NCBI GenBank assembly: GCA_963524305.1 | Contig: CAURGH010000034.1 | Span: forward strand, 1 to 15,461 | DNA from: JABCPH02 sp963524305 | GTDB taxonomy: Bacteria; Fusobacteriota; Fusobacteriia; Fusobacteriales; Leptotrichiaceae | Length of the DNA stretch: 15,461 bases | Direction: 5' to 3' | Shown here: piece after piece, positions 1 to 7,553 of the stretch | How the letters are laid out: every line of letters starts with the position of its first letter | How positions within the stretch are numbered: position 1 is the stretch's first letter | Program-made: the position numbers and the translations under genes | Notes under the pieces: generated by a model | The model's input: only the letters and a program-made list of their open reading frames with translations | What the model was told of the DNA's origin: nothing | Databases searched by the model: none

Positions 1-54
1 AAAAGAAACTAAATAGTACTTAAGAACCTCGCGACTTCAGTCGTGAGAGGTTCA
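1..54 (+). mobile_element. 3' (right) end of an IS200/IS605-like element
   Basis: Bases 25-53 fold into a hairpin: AACCTC pairs with GAGGTT, and the inner CGAC pairs with GTCG around a short TTCA loop. The sequence stops at GAGAGGTTCA. Subterminal imperfect hairpins followed by a TTCA-like cleavage site are typical of the right end of tnpB-carrying IS200/IS605 elements, where the same DNA encodes the scaffold of the omega RNA. A short reading K-E-T-K-stop at 2-16 could be the last codons of tnpB, but it is too short to prove. A second copy of the end lies at 6952-6985 and shares ACTYAAGRACCTCG and GAGAGGTTCA with this one. Family assignment comes from hairpin shape and remembered end sequences. 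The body of the element lies left of the window. Confidence 0.55.
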
Positions 55-103
55 GAAAAATGTAAGTAAATTTAGAAAATTATTAAGGAAATATAAAATT
101 CAA

Positions 104-132
104 TTGATTTTTTCTTTTTTTTGTAGTATACT
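104..132 (+). promoter_or_regulatory. Sigma-A-like promoter for the autotransporter
   Basis: A -35 box TTGATT (104-109) and a -10 box TATACT (127-132) are separated by 17 nt that are mostly T. Transcription would begin near 139 and give an untranslated leader of about 220 nt. The -10 context AGTATACTA resembles the two other promoters at 6735-6762 and 7153-7180. No other comparably good pair was seen upstream of the gene. Confidence 0.5.
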
Positions 133-138
133 AAGATT

Positions 139-361
139 AACTAATTTTAAAATATATTAATTCATTGTAATAACAAACGAATCCAAAATAATTACTATAA
201 AGAATTGATTTTTAAAATATAATCATTATAAATTTATGTAAAATAATAAATTTATAATATTAATAAAACTTTCTTTTTTTAGTATTAAACTTTGGGGTAT
301 TATTTTATAGAAATTAGTAAAAAAATGAGAGTTAAAAAATTTAGAATGAGGTGATATGAGT
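139..361 (+). other. AT-rich 5' leader of the autotransporter
   Basis: About 220 bases, nearly all A and T, with no open frame worth calling and no recognised riboswitch. It contains short A and T runs and no strong hairpin. The only clear signal is the Shine-Dalgarno AGGTGA at 349-354. That site lies 1 nt before the ATG at 356 and 7 nt before the ATG at 362, so it supports 362 as the start codon. Confidence 0.5.
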
Positions 362-3300
362 ATGACTAACAATCTAAAAAAGTTAGAAAAAGATTTAAAA
401 GCTTTTGCAAAGAGATGTAAAGACTTTAAATATACGGAACAAGCTTTATTGGCATTTTTGTTAGGAGGAATATTCGGGTTTTCTGAAACAACAACAGATA
501 AAGAAATTCAAAATCAAAGACAAGAAATATCAACTTCAATAGGAGATATGCGACAAGAATTTAGAAAGACTAAAGCAGAAAACAATAAATTAATGAAAGA
601 TTACAATTTGGAATTAATTCAATTAATGGAACAAGGAGATCAAGTAGTAAAATCGCCTTGGAAATCATGGCAATATGGAGCCAATACGTTCTTAAATGAA
701 TGGAAAGGAACGTATAAAGGTCATGGAGACAAAACCGGAAATATTAAATATAAAAGAAACGCTGGATTAGGTAAATACAATTACCAAGCAACAGAAGGGA
801 AATATGGAACAACTTCAATAGGATTAGGAAATGCAATGGAAAGACCAGTAGAAATTCAAGTGGATGCTTCATTGAGAACATTATCAATAGATAAACCAGC
901 ACCTACTTTTGTGCCTACTACGCCTAGTGGGGGATTGCCTCCGTTTGAGCCTAGGGTTATAGCGGCACCTAATTTGCCTAAAACTCCTGATAATCCAAAA
1001 ATAACAGTTGTTAATCCACCTGATTTGACATACAATGGTTCTGGATTTGGACAAGGAAATTCACCAATATTAAATCAAAGTGGTTTAGCCCTTGAAAATT
1101 TTGATACCTATAGTACAACAGCGCCTGTGTTTATTTCGATGGGAGATTCTAGTAGAAGCATGACAGGCGGTAAGATTAATGTTACTACAACTGATCCAAC
1201 TTTTTCAGGGTCGACGACCTTAAATCCTGGAACATCATCAGGAGCTGGAGATGTATTTTTTATTAATGATGCGGCTAATCATTCGGTTAAAATAAATGGA
1301 GAATATGATTTAACAAGAACAACTGAGACCGGTAGTGGAACTATGTATTTTGTAAGTTTAAATCCGTATAGTATAGGGGGTGCTGGAGCATCAGATACGA
1401 CGAAAACTTATGAATTTGCTGGAAAATTAACAATGCATGGACATAATAGTCCGACTAGTAACAATATGTTATTGGGATTTGAGCATCAGCTTTTGACATA
1501 TAATCCTTCAAATACTGCAAATGCGACATCAATATTAAAAAATAGTGGTGATATAATATTAGCAGATGGATATAATTTAGTTGGAATTCAAATTGATACA
1601 GAATATACTTCTCAAAGTTCAGCTTTTATAAAACAACCTGAAACAATTAATGCTGGAACAATAACAGTAAATTCACAAAATAGTATAGGAATAGATTATG
1701 GTCATTATGAATCAGCAGCACCAAATACTAAAGCAACATTAGGTAATATAAATGTAAATGGTAAAAATAATTATGGATTTAGAATGAAATCTTATGGAGA
1801 AACAGATTATTATGATCTTACCGACATAACTGGTGGAACAGGTAAAAAAATTACAGTAAAAGGAACAAATAATGTTGGAGTTTCAATTGCACAAGGGACT
1901 TCATCAGGTGATCCTTTGTCTAAAGTAACAGGATTAAATATATTAGTCGGTGGAACTGGAAATGTTGGATTTCTAAGAAATTCTCAAGGGAATAATGCAA
2001 ATCATAATGTTATGAATTTAGATACTACAAGAATGAGTGCTATAGCTTTTGATTCAGATGCAACAGAAAGTGCTTTAATAAGAAGTGATAAAGATGAAAT
2101 AAAATTAGATCAAGATATGACAGTAGGTTCTATAGGAACTAAAAATACTTTGTTACAAGCAGGTAAACAAGGAACTGTTAGATTAGGAAGTGGAAAAACA
2201 ATAACATCAACGTCTTCTGATGAGTTTTATGGAATGACAGCTGGTAGTTTCCCTACTACTGGAACAGGAACAAGTGGTGCTAAAATAATTAATGATGGAA
2301 CTTTAACTATTGGTGGAAATAAAAGTATAGCTATGGCAATAGATACAGGAAATACTGGTGAACATAATGGAACTATAACTTATACAGGTAACAATGCTTC
2401 TGCTATTTTTAATAAAGGAACATTTACAGCAGCAGGTACTAGTAATACTACAATATCTGGAGATGGAAACGTAGGAATTTACAATAAAGGAAATATGGCT
2501 TTAAATGGAACTGTTGGAATGACATTGAAAAATGGTTCTACAGGTATATTCAGTGATGGTGGAATAGTTACTTCAACTCCAAACAAAGTAACAATTAGTA
2601 TAGATGATACTGCTATTCCTGCAGGAACTTCAAAAGGTGTAGCTGTTTATGCTACAAATGGTGCTAATGTCGGTTTACAAGGATCAAATTTAACTGTAAA
2701 AGGTGGTGCCTCTGGTGTAGTTTCAGAAGGAGCAGGAACAGATTTAAATTTAACAAATTCAAAAATTGATTATGATGGTGATGGTTACGGAGTATATAAT
2801 GCGAATGGAGGAACAGTAAACTTATCAAGTGCAACATTGACATTAAGAGGTAAATCTGTTGGATTTCAAAAAGATTTAAGTGCTCCAGGTTCTATTACTA
2901 CAACAGGAATGCATATAAATGTATTCTCAAATGATGCCACTGTAATGAACTTAAGAAATGCAACGGGTCCTTTATATTTATCAGGTTTAGATAGTAATTT
3001 GGCTACGCTTGTAGGATTAGCACCAGGAAGCATTAATAATACAGATCCATCAGGAACTACATATAATGGATATAAATTAGCTTCGATTGACGGACTTAAT
3101 ACGTATGAAATTAATAAAGATTTAGATAAATCGTTAGCAGTAACTGGTGCAGATCCAGATGTAGATACGTTTGTAAAAAAATTATTAGTTCAAAGGGCAA
3201 TTTTAAATGTTCAAGCAGGTAAAACAGTAACAGCAAACCTAAATTCTTCAGACTTAACAGCAACAGGAATGAAAGGTGTAGTAGGACTTGATATGAGTTC

Positions 3301-6300
3301 AAGTAGTTCAGCAGCGTCAAATAATGAGACTCAAATAAATCTTGCAGCAAGTTCTAAAGTTTCAGCAGACAGAACAGACGCTGGAAACGGAGCAGTAGGA
3401 TTATTCATAAACTACGGAAAAGTAAATACTGATCCATCAGCTACAATAAATGTTGAACAATTAACAACAAATCCTCACAATGACAGTGCAGTAGGTATTT
3501 ATGCAGTAAACGGTTCTGACGTGGATAATCAAGGAACTGTAAATGTTGGTGGAAATAATTCGATTGGATTATTAGGATTGGCGTATAGAGAAGATGCGAC
3601 AACTGGAGCACCGAAAGTAAATGAATTTGGTGGAAAACCTGGTGAAGGAACAATTAATATTGTAAATAAAGGTAATGTTACATTGGATGGAACTACATCT
3701 TATGGAATTTATGTGAAAAATAACAATGCTTCAGGAACTAAAACTGATGCTAAAGGAACAAATACAGGAAGTGGAGTGTTAACTTTATCTGGAGATAAAT
3801 CTATCGGAATGATAGGAGATAAAGCAACATTGACAAATGATGCAGGTGCAAAAATCAATATGACAGGACAAGAACAAGTTGGAATGTTTGCAAATAATAG
3901 TTCATCATTAATAAACAATGGAAAAATTAATTTGGCAGCTTCGACAGGTTCAATTCCAAGTGTTGGAATTTACACTGATGATGTTGCGACAGATATTACT
4001 AATAATGGTAAGATTACTGGTGGAAATAAAAACTACGGTATTTTTGGTAAAACAGTAACACATGGTTCGGCTGGAGAAATTACAGTTGGAGATGAAGGTG
4101 TTGGAATTTATTCGACAGAAGGAAATATTACATTAAATTCAGGTTCTAAAATAAATGTTGGAGCAAATGAAGCAGTTGGAGTATTTACTACTGGAACAGC
4201 AGGAAGAACGATAAATGCTGATACGAATATGACAATTGGAGATTCTTCATTTGGTTATGTAATTAAAAATACAGGAACAACAAACTTAACTACAAATGGA
4301 ACTGCAACATTAGGAAATGAAGCGAAATTTATTTATTCAAATAATAAAGATATAACAGTAACAAATAATGTTCCATTAACTTCAACAGGAAATAATACTT
4401 ACGGAATTTATTCTGCAGGAACAGTAACAAATAATGCAGATATTGATTTTGGAAGAGGAACAGGAAGTGTAGCAATTTATGCAATTGATGGAGGAACTGC
4501 TAGAAATGCTGCAGGTAAAACAATTACAGTAAGTGGAAGTAATTTATCAGCAACTCCAGTTCCAGAATATGGAATGGGAATGGCTACTTCTAATGGAACA
4601 ATTATAAATGATGGAACAATAAAAGTAGCTCTTGATGAAGGAATTGGAATGTTTGCTTCAGGAAGTGGTTCAAAAGCAATAAATAATGGTACAATTGAAT
4701 TAAGCGGAAAAAATACAAAAGGAATGTATGTTGATAATAATGCAGTAGGAGAAAACTGGGGAATTATTAAAACAGTTCCAACAGCAAATAATGATGGTAT
4801 CTTAGGTGTAGTTGCCACAGGTGGTGGAGTAATTAAAAACTATGGACAAATTATTGTAGATGGGCCTAATAATAAAGCTGGATATCTTGGTTCTACAGGA
4901 ACTTTCTCAAATGAAACTAGTGGAGGTACAACAGGAACTGTTACAAATACTGGTGGAGCCGAAGGAGTTGTAAGAAAATCTGGAAGCCCTACAGGTAAAA
5001 CAGTAGCAGGAATAGAAATTATAGCACCAGCAGGAGCAACTTCAGCTACAATTAAAATAAATGGTTCAGTTGTAACACCAACTTATGTTGATACAAATGC
5101 AAGAACTAGTACACCAAGTACAGTATCGGTTACTTCTCCAAGTGGAGCAACAACAATTGTTGATTTAGGAGCAACTGGTTTAGGAAGTATTCCAACAAAT
5201 GAACAAGTTGGTTCATTAGGAATGTATATTGATACATCAGGAGTAAACTACACACATCCAATTGTAGGAGTTAATAATCTTACAGGATTACAAAAAGTTG
5301 ACTTATTATTTGGTAATGAAGCAGCTAGATATACTGACAGTAAAGTAATTGAAGTTGGTAGTAACATAATTGATCCATATAATTCAATGATTTTAAATAT
5401 GGCGGCTTCAGGAACTGGAACTAAATTTGCATTAAGTGCTGGAAGTTTGACATGGTTTGCAACTGCAACACAAAATTTATCAACAGGTGCTTTAGGAAAA
5501 GTTTATCTAGTTAAAATACCTTATACAGCTTTTGCTCAAGATAAAAATACATACAATTTCTTGGATGGATTGGAACAAAGATACGGAGTAGAAACTAGCG
5601 GAAGAGAAAAAGATTTATTTAATAAATTGAATGATTTAGGAAAAGGAGAAGCTCACATTTTAGCACAAGCAATTGATGAAATGAAAGGTCACCAATATGG
5701 AAATGTGCAACAAAGAATTAATGAAACTGGAAATGTATTAGACAAAGAATTTAATTACTTACAAAATGAATGGAGAAATCCTACTAAAGATAATAATAAA
5801 ATTAAAGTATTTGGTATAAGAAATGAATATAATACTGATTCTGCTGGAATTTATGATTACACAAGTAATGCGACTGGAGTAGCTTACGTTCATGAAAATG
5901 AAACAGTTAAACTTGGAAATAAATCAGGATGGTATGCAGGAGCTGTAAATAATCATTACAAACTTAAAGATATAAGCGGATCAAGAGAAAATCAAACTAT
6001 GTTAAAAGCTGGAATTTTCAAAACAATGTCTCCATATATGGATCATAATGGTTCATTACAATGGACAATTGCAGGAGATATATTCGCAGGTAAAAATGAA
6101 ATGAAACGTAGATTCTGGATTGTAGATGATACATTTGACGCAAAATCTGATTATTATTCATATGGAGCTGCTTTTAAAACAGATTTAGGATATGATATTA
6201 GAACATCTGAAAGAACTCATTTAAGACCTTACGGAGCATTAAAAATGGAATATGGAAGATTTACTGATATTAAAGAGGATGAAGGACAAGTTAGATTGGA

Positions 6301-6637
6301 AGTAGAAGGAAATAACTATTTCTCAGTAAAACCAGAAGTTGGATTGGAATTCAAATACGTTCAACCAGTAGCAGTTAAATCACAATTATCAGTTGGTTTA
6401 TCAGCTGCTTATGAAAATGAATTAGGAAAAGTAAACAGAACAAACAAAGCAAGAGTAAGATACACAAATGCTGACTGGTATGGATTGAGAAGCGAAAAAG
6501 AAGACAGAAGAGGAAACGGTAAATTCGACTTTAACTTAGGTGTAGACAACACTAGATTCGGAGTAACTGTAAATGCAGGATACGACACTAAAGGAAGTAA
6601 CATTAGAGGAGGAATCGGATTTAGAGCGATTTACTAA
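362..6637 (+). CDS. Giant type V autotransporter (probable adhesin)
   Basis: A self-secreting outer-membrane protein of about 2091 residues. Residues 1-41 are a long basic N-region ending in the hydrophobic stretch ALLAFLLGGIFGFS, the extended signal region of fusobacterial autotransporters. Residues 42-95 are charged and likely coiled coil. About 180-230 is a Pro-rich linker. From there to about 1720 the passenger is a beta-helix built of repeated short units of the type NNGTI, GNNSVGI and GIY, rich in Gly, Asn, Thr and Ser with almost no Cys. An alpha-helical linker (about 1735-1810) precedes the C-terminal autotransporter barrel (about 1810-2091), which ends in the aromatic residue expected for outer-membrane insertion (GIGFRAIY). 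Start 362 is chosen over 356 because AGGTGA lies 7 nt away and because MTNNLKKLEK is the usual family beginning. Adhesion or aggregation is likely from the family; the ligand cannot be read from the sequence. It appears monocistronic. Confidence 0.93.
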   Translation: MTNNLKKLEKDLKAFAKRCKDFKYTEQALLAFLLGGIFGFSETTTDKEIQNQRQEISTSIGDMRQEFRKTKAENNKLMKDYNLELIQLMEQGDQVVKSPWKSWQYGANTFLNEWKGTYKGHGDKTGNIKYKRNAGLGKYNYQATEGKYGTTSIGLGNAMERPVEIQVDASLRTLSIDKPAPTFVPTTPSGGLPPFEPRVIAAPNLPKTPDNPKITVVNPPDLTYNGSGFGQGNSPILNQSGLALENFDTYSTTAPVFISMGDSSRSMTGGKINVTTTDPTFSGSTTLNPGTSSGAGDVFFINDAANHSVKINGEYDLTRTTETGSGTMYFVSLNPYSIGGAGASDTTKTYEFAGKLTMHGHNSPTSNNMLLGFEHQLLTYNPSNTANATSILKNSGDIILADGYNLVGIQIDTEYTSQSSAFIKQPETINAGTITVNSQNSIGIDYGHYESAAPNTKATLGNINVNGKNNYGFRMKSYGETDYYDLTDITGGTGKKITVKGTNNVGVSIAQGTSSGDPLSKVTGLNILVGGTGNVGFLRNSQGNNANHNVMNLDTTRMSAIAFDSDATESALIRSDKDEIKLDQDMTVGSIGTKNTLLQAGKQGTVRLGSGKTITSTSSDEFYGMTAGSFPTTGTGTSGAKIINDGTLTIGGNKSIAMAIDTGNTGEHNGTITYTGNNASAIFNKGTFTAAGTSNTTISGDGNVGIYNKGNMALNGTVGMTLKNGSTGIFSDGGIVTSTPNKVTISIDDTAIPAGTSKGVAVYATNGANVGLQGSNLTVKGGASGVVSEGAGTDLNLTNSKIDYDGDGYGVYNANGGTVNLSSATLTLRGKSVGFQKDLSAPGSITTTGMHINVFSNDATVMNLRNATGPLYLSGLDSNLATLVGLAPGSINNTDPSGTTYNGYKLASIDGLNTYEINKDLDKSLAVTGADPDVDTFVKKLLVQRAILNVQAGKTVTANLNSSDLTATGMKGVVGLDMSSSSSAASNNETQINLAASSKVSADRTDAGNGAVGLFINYGKVNTDPSATINVEQLTTNPHNDSAVGIYAVNGSDVDNQGTVNVGGNNSIGLLGLAYREDATTGAPKVNEFGGKPGEGTINIVNKGNVTLDGTTSYGIYVKNNNASGTKTDAKGTNTGSGVLTLSGDKSIGMIGDKATLTNDAGAKINMTGQEQVGMFANNSSSLINNGKINLAASTGSIPSVGIYTDDVATDITNNGKITGGNKNYGIFGKTVTHGSAGEITVGDEGVGIYSTEGNITLNSGSKINVGANEAVGVFTTGTAGRTINADTNMTIGDSSFGYVIKNTGTTNLTTNGTATLGNEAKFIYSNNKDITVTNNVPLTSTGNNTYGIYSAGTVTNNADIDFGRGTGSVAIYAIDGGTARNAAGKTITVSGSNLSATPVPEYGMGMATSNGTIINDGTIKVALDEGIGMFASGSGSKAINNGTIELSGKNTKGMYVDNNAVGENWGIIKTVPTANNDGILGVVATGGGVIKNYGQIIVDGPNNKAGYLGSTGTFSNETSGGTTGTVTNTGGAEGVVRKSGSPTGKTVAGIEIIAPAGATSATIKINGSVVTPTYVDTNARTSTPSTVSVTSPSGATTIVDLGATGLGSIPTNEQVGSLGMYIDTSGVNYTHPIVGVNNLTGLQKVDLLFGNEAARYTDSKVIEVGSNIIDPYNSMILNMAASGTGTKFALSAGSLTWFATATQNLSTGALGKVYLVKIPYTAFAQDKNTYNFLDGLEQRYGVETSGREKDLFNKLNDLGKGEAHILAQAIDEMKGHQYGNVQQRINETGNVLDKEFNYLQNEWRNPTKDNNKIKVFGIRNEYNTDSAGIYDYTSNATGVAYVHENETVKLGNKSGWYAGAVNNHYKLKDISGSRENQTMLKAGIFKTMSPYMDHNGSLQWTIAGDIFAGKNEMKRRFWIVDDTFDAKSDYYSYGAAFKTDLGYDIRTSERTHLRPYGALKMEYGRFTDIKEDEGQVRLEVEGNNYFSVKPEVGLEFKYVQPVAVKSQLSVGLSAAYENELGKVNRTNKARVRYTNADWYGLRSEKEDRRGNGKFDFNLGVDNTRFGVTVNAGYDTKGSNIRGGIGFRAIY

Positions 6638-6643
6638 TAAAAA

Positions 6644-6685
6644 ACAATCATAGTATTTTGAATTATTTTGGAATACTATGATTGT
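6644..6685. terminator. 14-bp perfect inverted repeat after the autotransporter
   Basis: ACAATCATAGTATT (6644-6657) is exactly complementary to AATACTATGATTGT (6672-6685), with a 14-nt loop. It begins 6 nt after the stop codon. No T-run follows on the plus strand. On the minus strand the stem is followed by TTTTTTATT, so as an intrinsic terminator it reads better leftward. It may still cap the 3' end of the autotransporter mRNA. A smaller hairpin, TAGAATA/TATTCTA at 6685-6705, directly abuts it. Confidence 0.55.
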
Positions 6686-6734
6686 AGAATAGATTCGTTA
6701 TTCTATAAATATAATAAAAATTTTAAAATAATTA

Positions 6735-6762
6735 TTGACAAAATATGTTTTTAAGGTATACT
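6735..6762 (+). promoter_or_regulatory. Strong promoter upstream of a non-coding unit
   Basis: Consensus -35 TTGACA (6735-6740) and -10 TATACT (6757-6762) with a 16-nt spacer; the expected start is near 6769. It is nearly the same as the cobalamin riboswitch promoter at 7153-7180: same boxes, same spacer and the same AAGGTATACTAT. No protein gene follows before the terminator at 7008-7044, so the promoter seems to drive an RNA. Confidence 0.65.
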
Positions 6763-6951
6763 ATGGGTGTAATATAAATTGTAGTTGATATTGAAATTTA
6801 TGGTTAATAAAAAACGATAAAAGGAAGTATTGACTGGTATAAAAAAATGGTTGCGAACCGAGCCAGTGGAACATTAAATGTTTCAGTAGAGTTTTACTCT
6901 CAAAAGTCTTGAGTGGTAAGTCTTTGATTGTTGATTTTCAAAAAGATGAAA

Positions 6952-6985
6952 ACTCAAGGACCTCGTTATCTTTGCGAGAGGTTCA
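6952..6985 (+). repeat. Second copy of the IS200/IS605-like right end
   Basis: ACTCAAGGACCTCG (6952-6965) and GAGAGGTTCA (6976-6985) match the end at 18-54 except for two transitions in the left part; only the loop differs in length and sequence. No left end and no transposase or complete tnpB frame is found nearby, so this is a solitary or decayed end. Confidence 0.55.
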
Positions 6986-7007
6986 TAAGTATGTATTGTT
7001 TGATTTT

Positions 7008-7044
7008 GGAGTTGTCTTATCATTGAGATGACTCCATTTTTATT
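7008..7044 (+). terminator. Intrinsic terminator of the non-coding unit
   Basis: GGAGTTGTCT (7008-7017) pairs with AGATGACTCC (7026-7035) over 10 bp including two G-T wobbles. The loop is 8 nt and is followed by ATTTTTATT. Confidence 0.65.
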
Positions 7045-7086
7045 GTATGTATATAAATTATAAATTGTGGAGACTTTTATTAATTT

Positions 7087-7120
7087 AAAAATCAATTGAT
7101 TCTTTTAATTGATTTTTTTA
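7087..7120. terminator. Second intrinsic terminator
   Basis: AAAAATCAATT (7087-7097) is perfectly complementary to AATTGATTTTT (7107-7117), with a 9-nt loop and a T-run of seven on the plus strand. The A-run before the stem would serve as a T-run on the minus strand, so it can act both ways. It insulates the cobalamin operon from the unit upstream. Confidence 0.6.
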
Positions 7121-7152
7121 GGTACAATCTTGTAAAATTTTCAAAAATACTA

Positions 7153-7180
7153 TTGACAAAAATGTAATAAAAGGTATACT
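7153..7180 (+). promoter_or_regulatory. Promoter of the cobalamin operon
   Basis: Consensus -35 TTGACA (7153-7158), 16-nt spacer and -10 TATACT (7175-7180); the start is expected near 7187, right at the first pairing element of the riboswitch. It drives the riboswitch leader and, when read-through is allowed, cbiM and the genes behind it. Confidence 0.7.
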
Positions 7181-7189
7181 ATTATTAGA

Positions 7190-7348
7190 AATAATAGGTG
7201 TTTTGCAAACTTAATAAGGAAATCGGTTGAAATCCGATACAGCCCCCACTACTGTGAAACTGACGAAAGCATGATAACCACTGAGATTGAAGGGATCTTG
7301 GGAAGGAAGTGAGTAGGTTGAAGTTAGTCAGGAGACTTGCCTAATATT
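7190..7348 (+). promoter_or_regulatory. Cobalamin (B12) riboswitch aptamer
   Basis: The conserved B12 box AGTCAGGAGACTTGCCT lies at 7326-7342, and the core segment ACAGCCCCCACTACTGTG lies at 7239-7256, as in known adenosylcobalamin riboswitches. The closing stem P1 can form between AATAATAGG (7190-7198) and CCTAATATT (7340-7348) with one mismatch. GGGAAGG at 7299-7305 is another familiar core block. A small hairpin at 7361-7380 (ATTTTC/GGAAAT) carries TGGG in its loop and could be the L13 partner that kisses the C-rich loop L5. Binding of cobalamin should repress the cobalt import and cobinamide synthesis genes downstream. Confidence 0.93.
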
Positions 7349-7389
7349 GATATATTATAGATTTTCTGGGAAGGGGAAATTTGATATAC

Positions 7390-7512
7390 ATCAGTTAATG
7401 AATCAATGATGATTTGTTCCATTGGCACATAGTGAATGTACGATGTTAGTACAAATATTGCTTTGATGGGATTTGACGTGTATTAAATTCGGCTTTTAGC
7501 TGATTTTTTTTT
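7390..7512 (+). terminator. Riboswitch expression platform: antiterminator and terminator
   Basis: The terminator is TCGGCT (7489-7494) pairing with AGCTGA (7498-7503) over a TTT loop, followed by a run of nine T at 7504-7512, 41 nt before the cbiM start. An alternative partner exists upstream: ATCAGTTAA (7390-7398) can pair with TTAGCTGAT (7496-7504) over 9 bp with one wobble, which would break the terminator stem. This suggests transcriptional control. That ligand binding favours the terminator is inferred from the usual direction in this riboswitch class. Confidence 0.6.
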
Positions 7513-7553
7513 AGATTGCTTAAAACTAAATAAAATTGTTGGAAGGAGAAAAT

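Larger units (their letters stand above)
6769..7044 (+). ncRNA. Structured RNA candidate, omega-RNA-like, from a remnant IS200/IS605 end
   Basis: A promoter at 6735-6762 and an intrinsic terminator at 7008-7044 bracket about 275 nt with no convincing gene. The middle part folds into consecutive hairpins: GGTT/AACC (6849-6859), GGAACAT/ATGTTTC (6868-6884), AGAGT/ACTCT (6888-6900), an outer CTTGAGT/ACTCAAG (6908-6914 with 6952-6958) holding TTTTC/GAAAA, and the CCTCG/CGAGAGG end hairpin (6961-6981). The last part matches the element end at 18-54. The frame 6843-7028 stays open for 62 codons and begins K-N-G-C-E-P-S, which recalls the N-A-C-G-E often seen near the C-terminus of TnpB. Omega RNA overlaps the 3' end of tnpB, so this fits a 3' fragment of such an element. 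By that model the bases after 6985 would act as guide. No nuclease gene is in the window. The RNA itself is an inference from signals and fold. Confidence 0.45.

Noticed and set aside
4477..4818. 113-codon open frame on the minus strand inside the autotransporter (and similar ones at 3111-3350, 3441-3653, 3709-3918 and 6409-6603)
   Set aside because: Low-complexity Leu/Ile/Pro/Phe proteins produced by the repetitive codons of the plus-strand gene; no ribosome site and no family likeness.
362..6637. Possible CRISPR-like or tandem DNA repeats in the autotransporter
   Set aside because: The repetition is at the protein level (beta-helix turns such as NNGTI and GNNSVGI) with variable spacing and sequence; there are no identical DNA repeats with regular spacers.
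6847..6912. 21-codon plus-strand frame beginning MVANRASGTL in the non-coding unit
   Set aside because: The nearest purine-rich site is about 20 nt away and the region is better explained as the structured 3' end of a tnpB-type element.
6883..7095. 70-codon minus-strand frame across the non-coding unit
   Set aside because: It crosses two terminator or element hairpins and has no start signals; likely chance.
7536..7553. TTG start giving six extra residues to CbiM
   Set aside because: It would place the start upstream of the clear AAGGAG site that serves the ATG at 7554.
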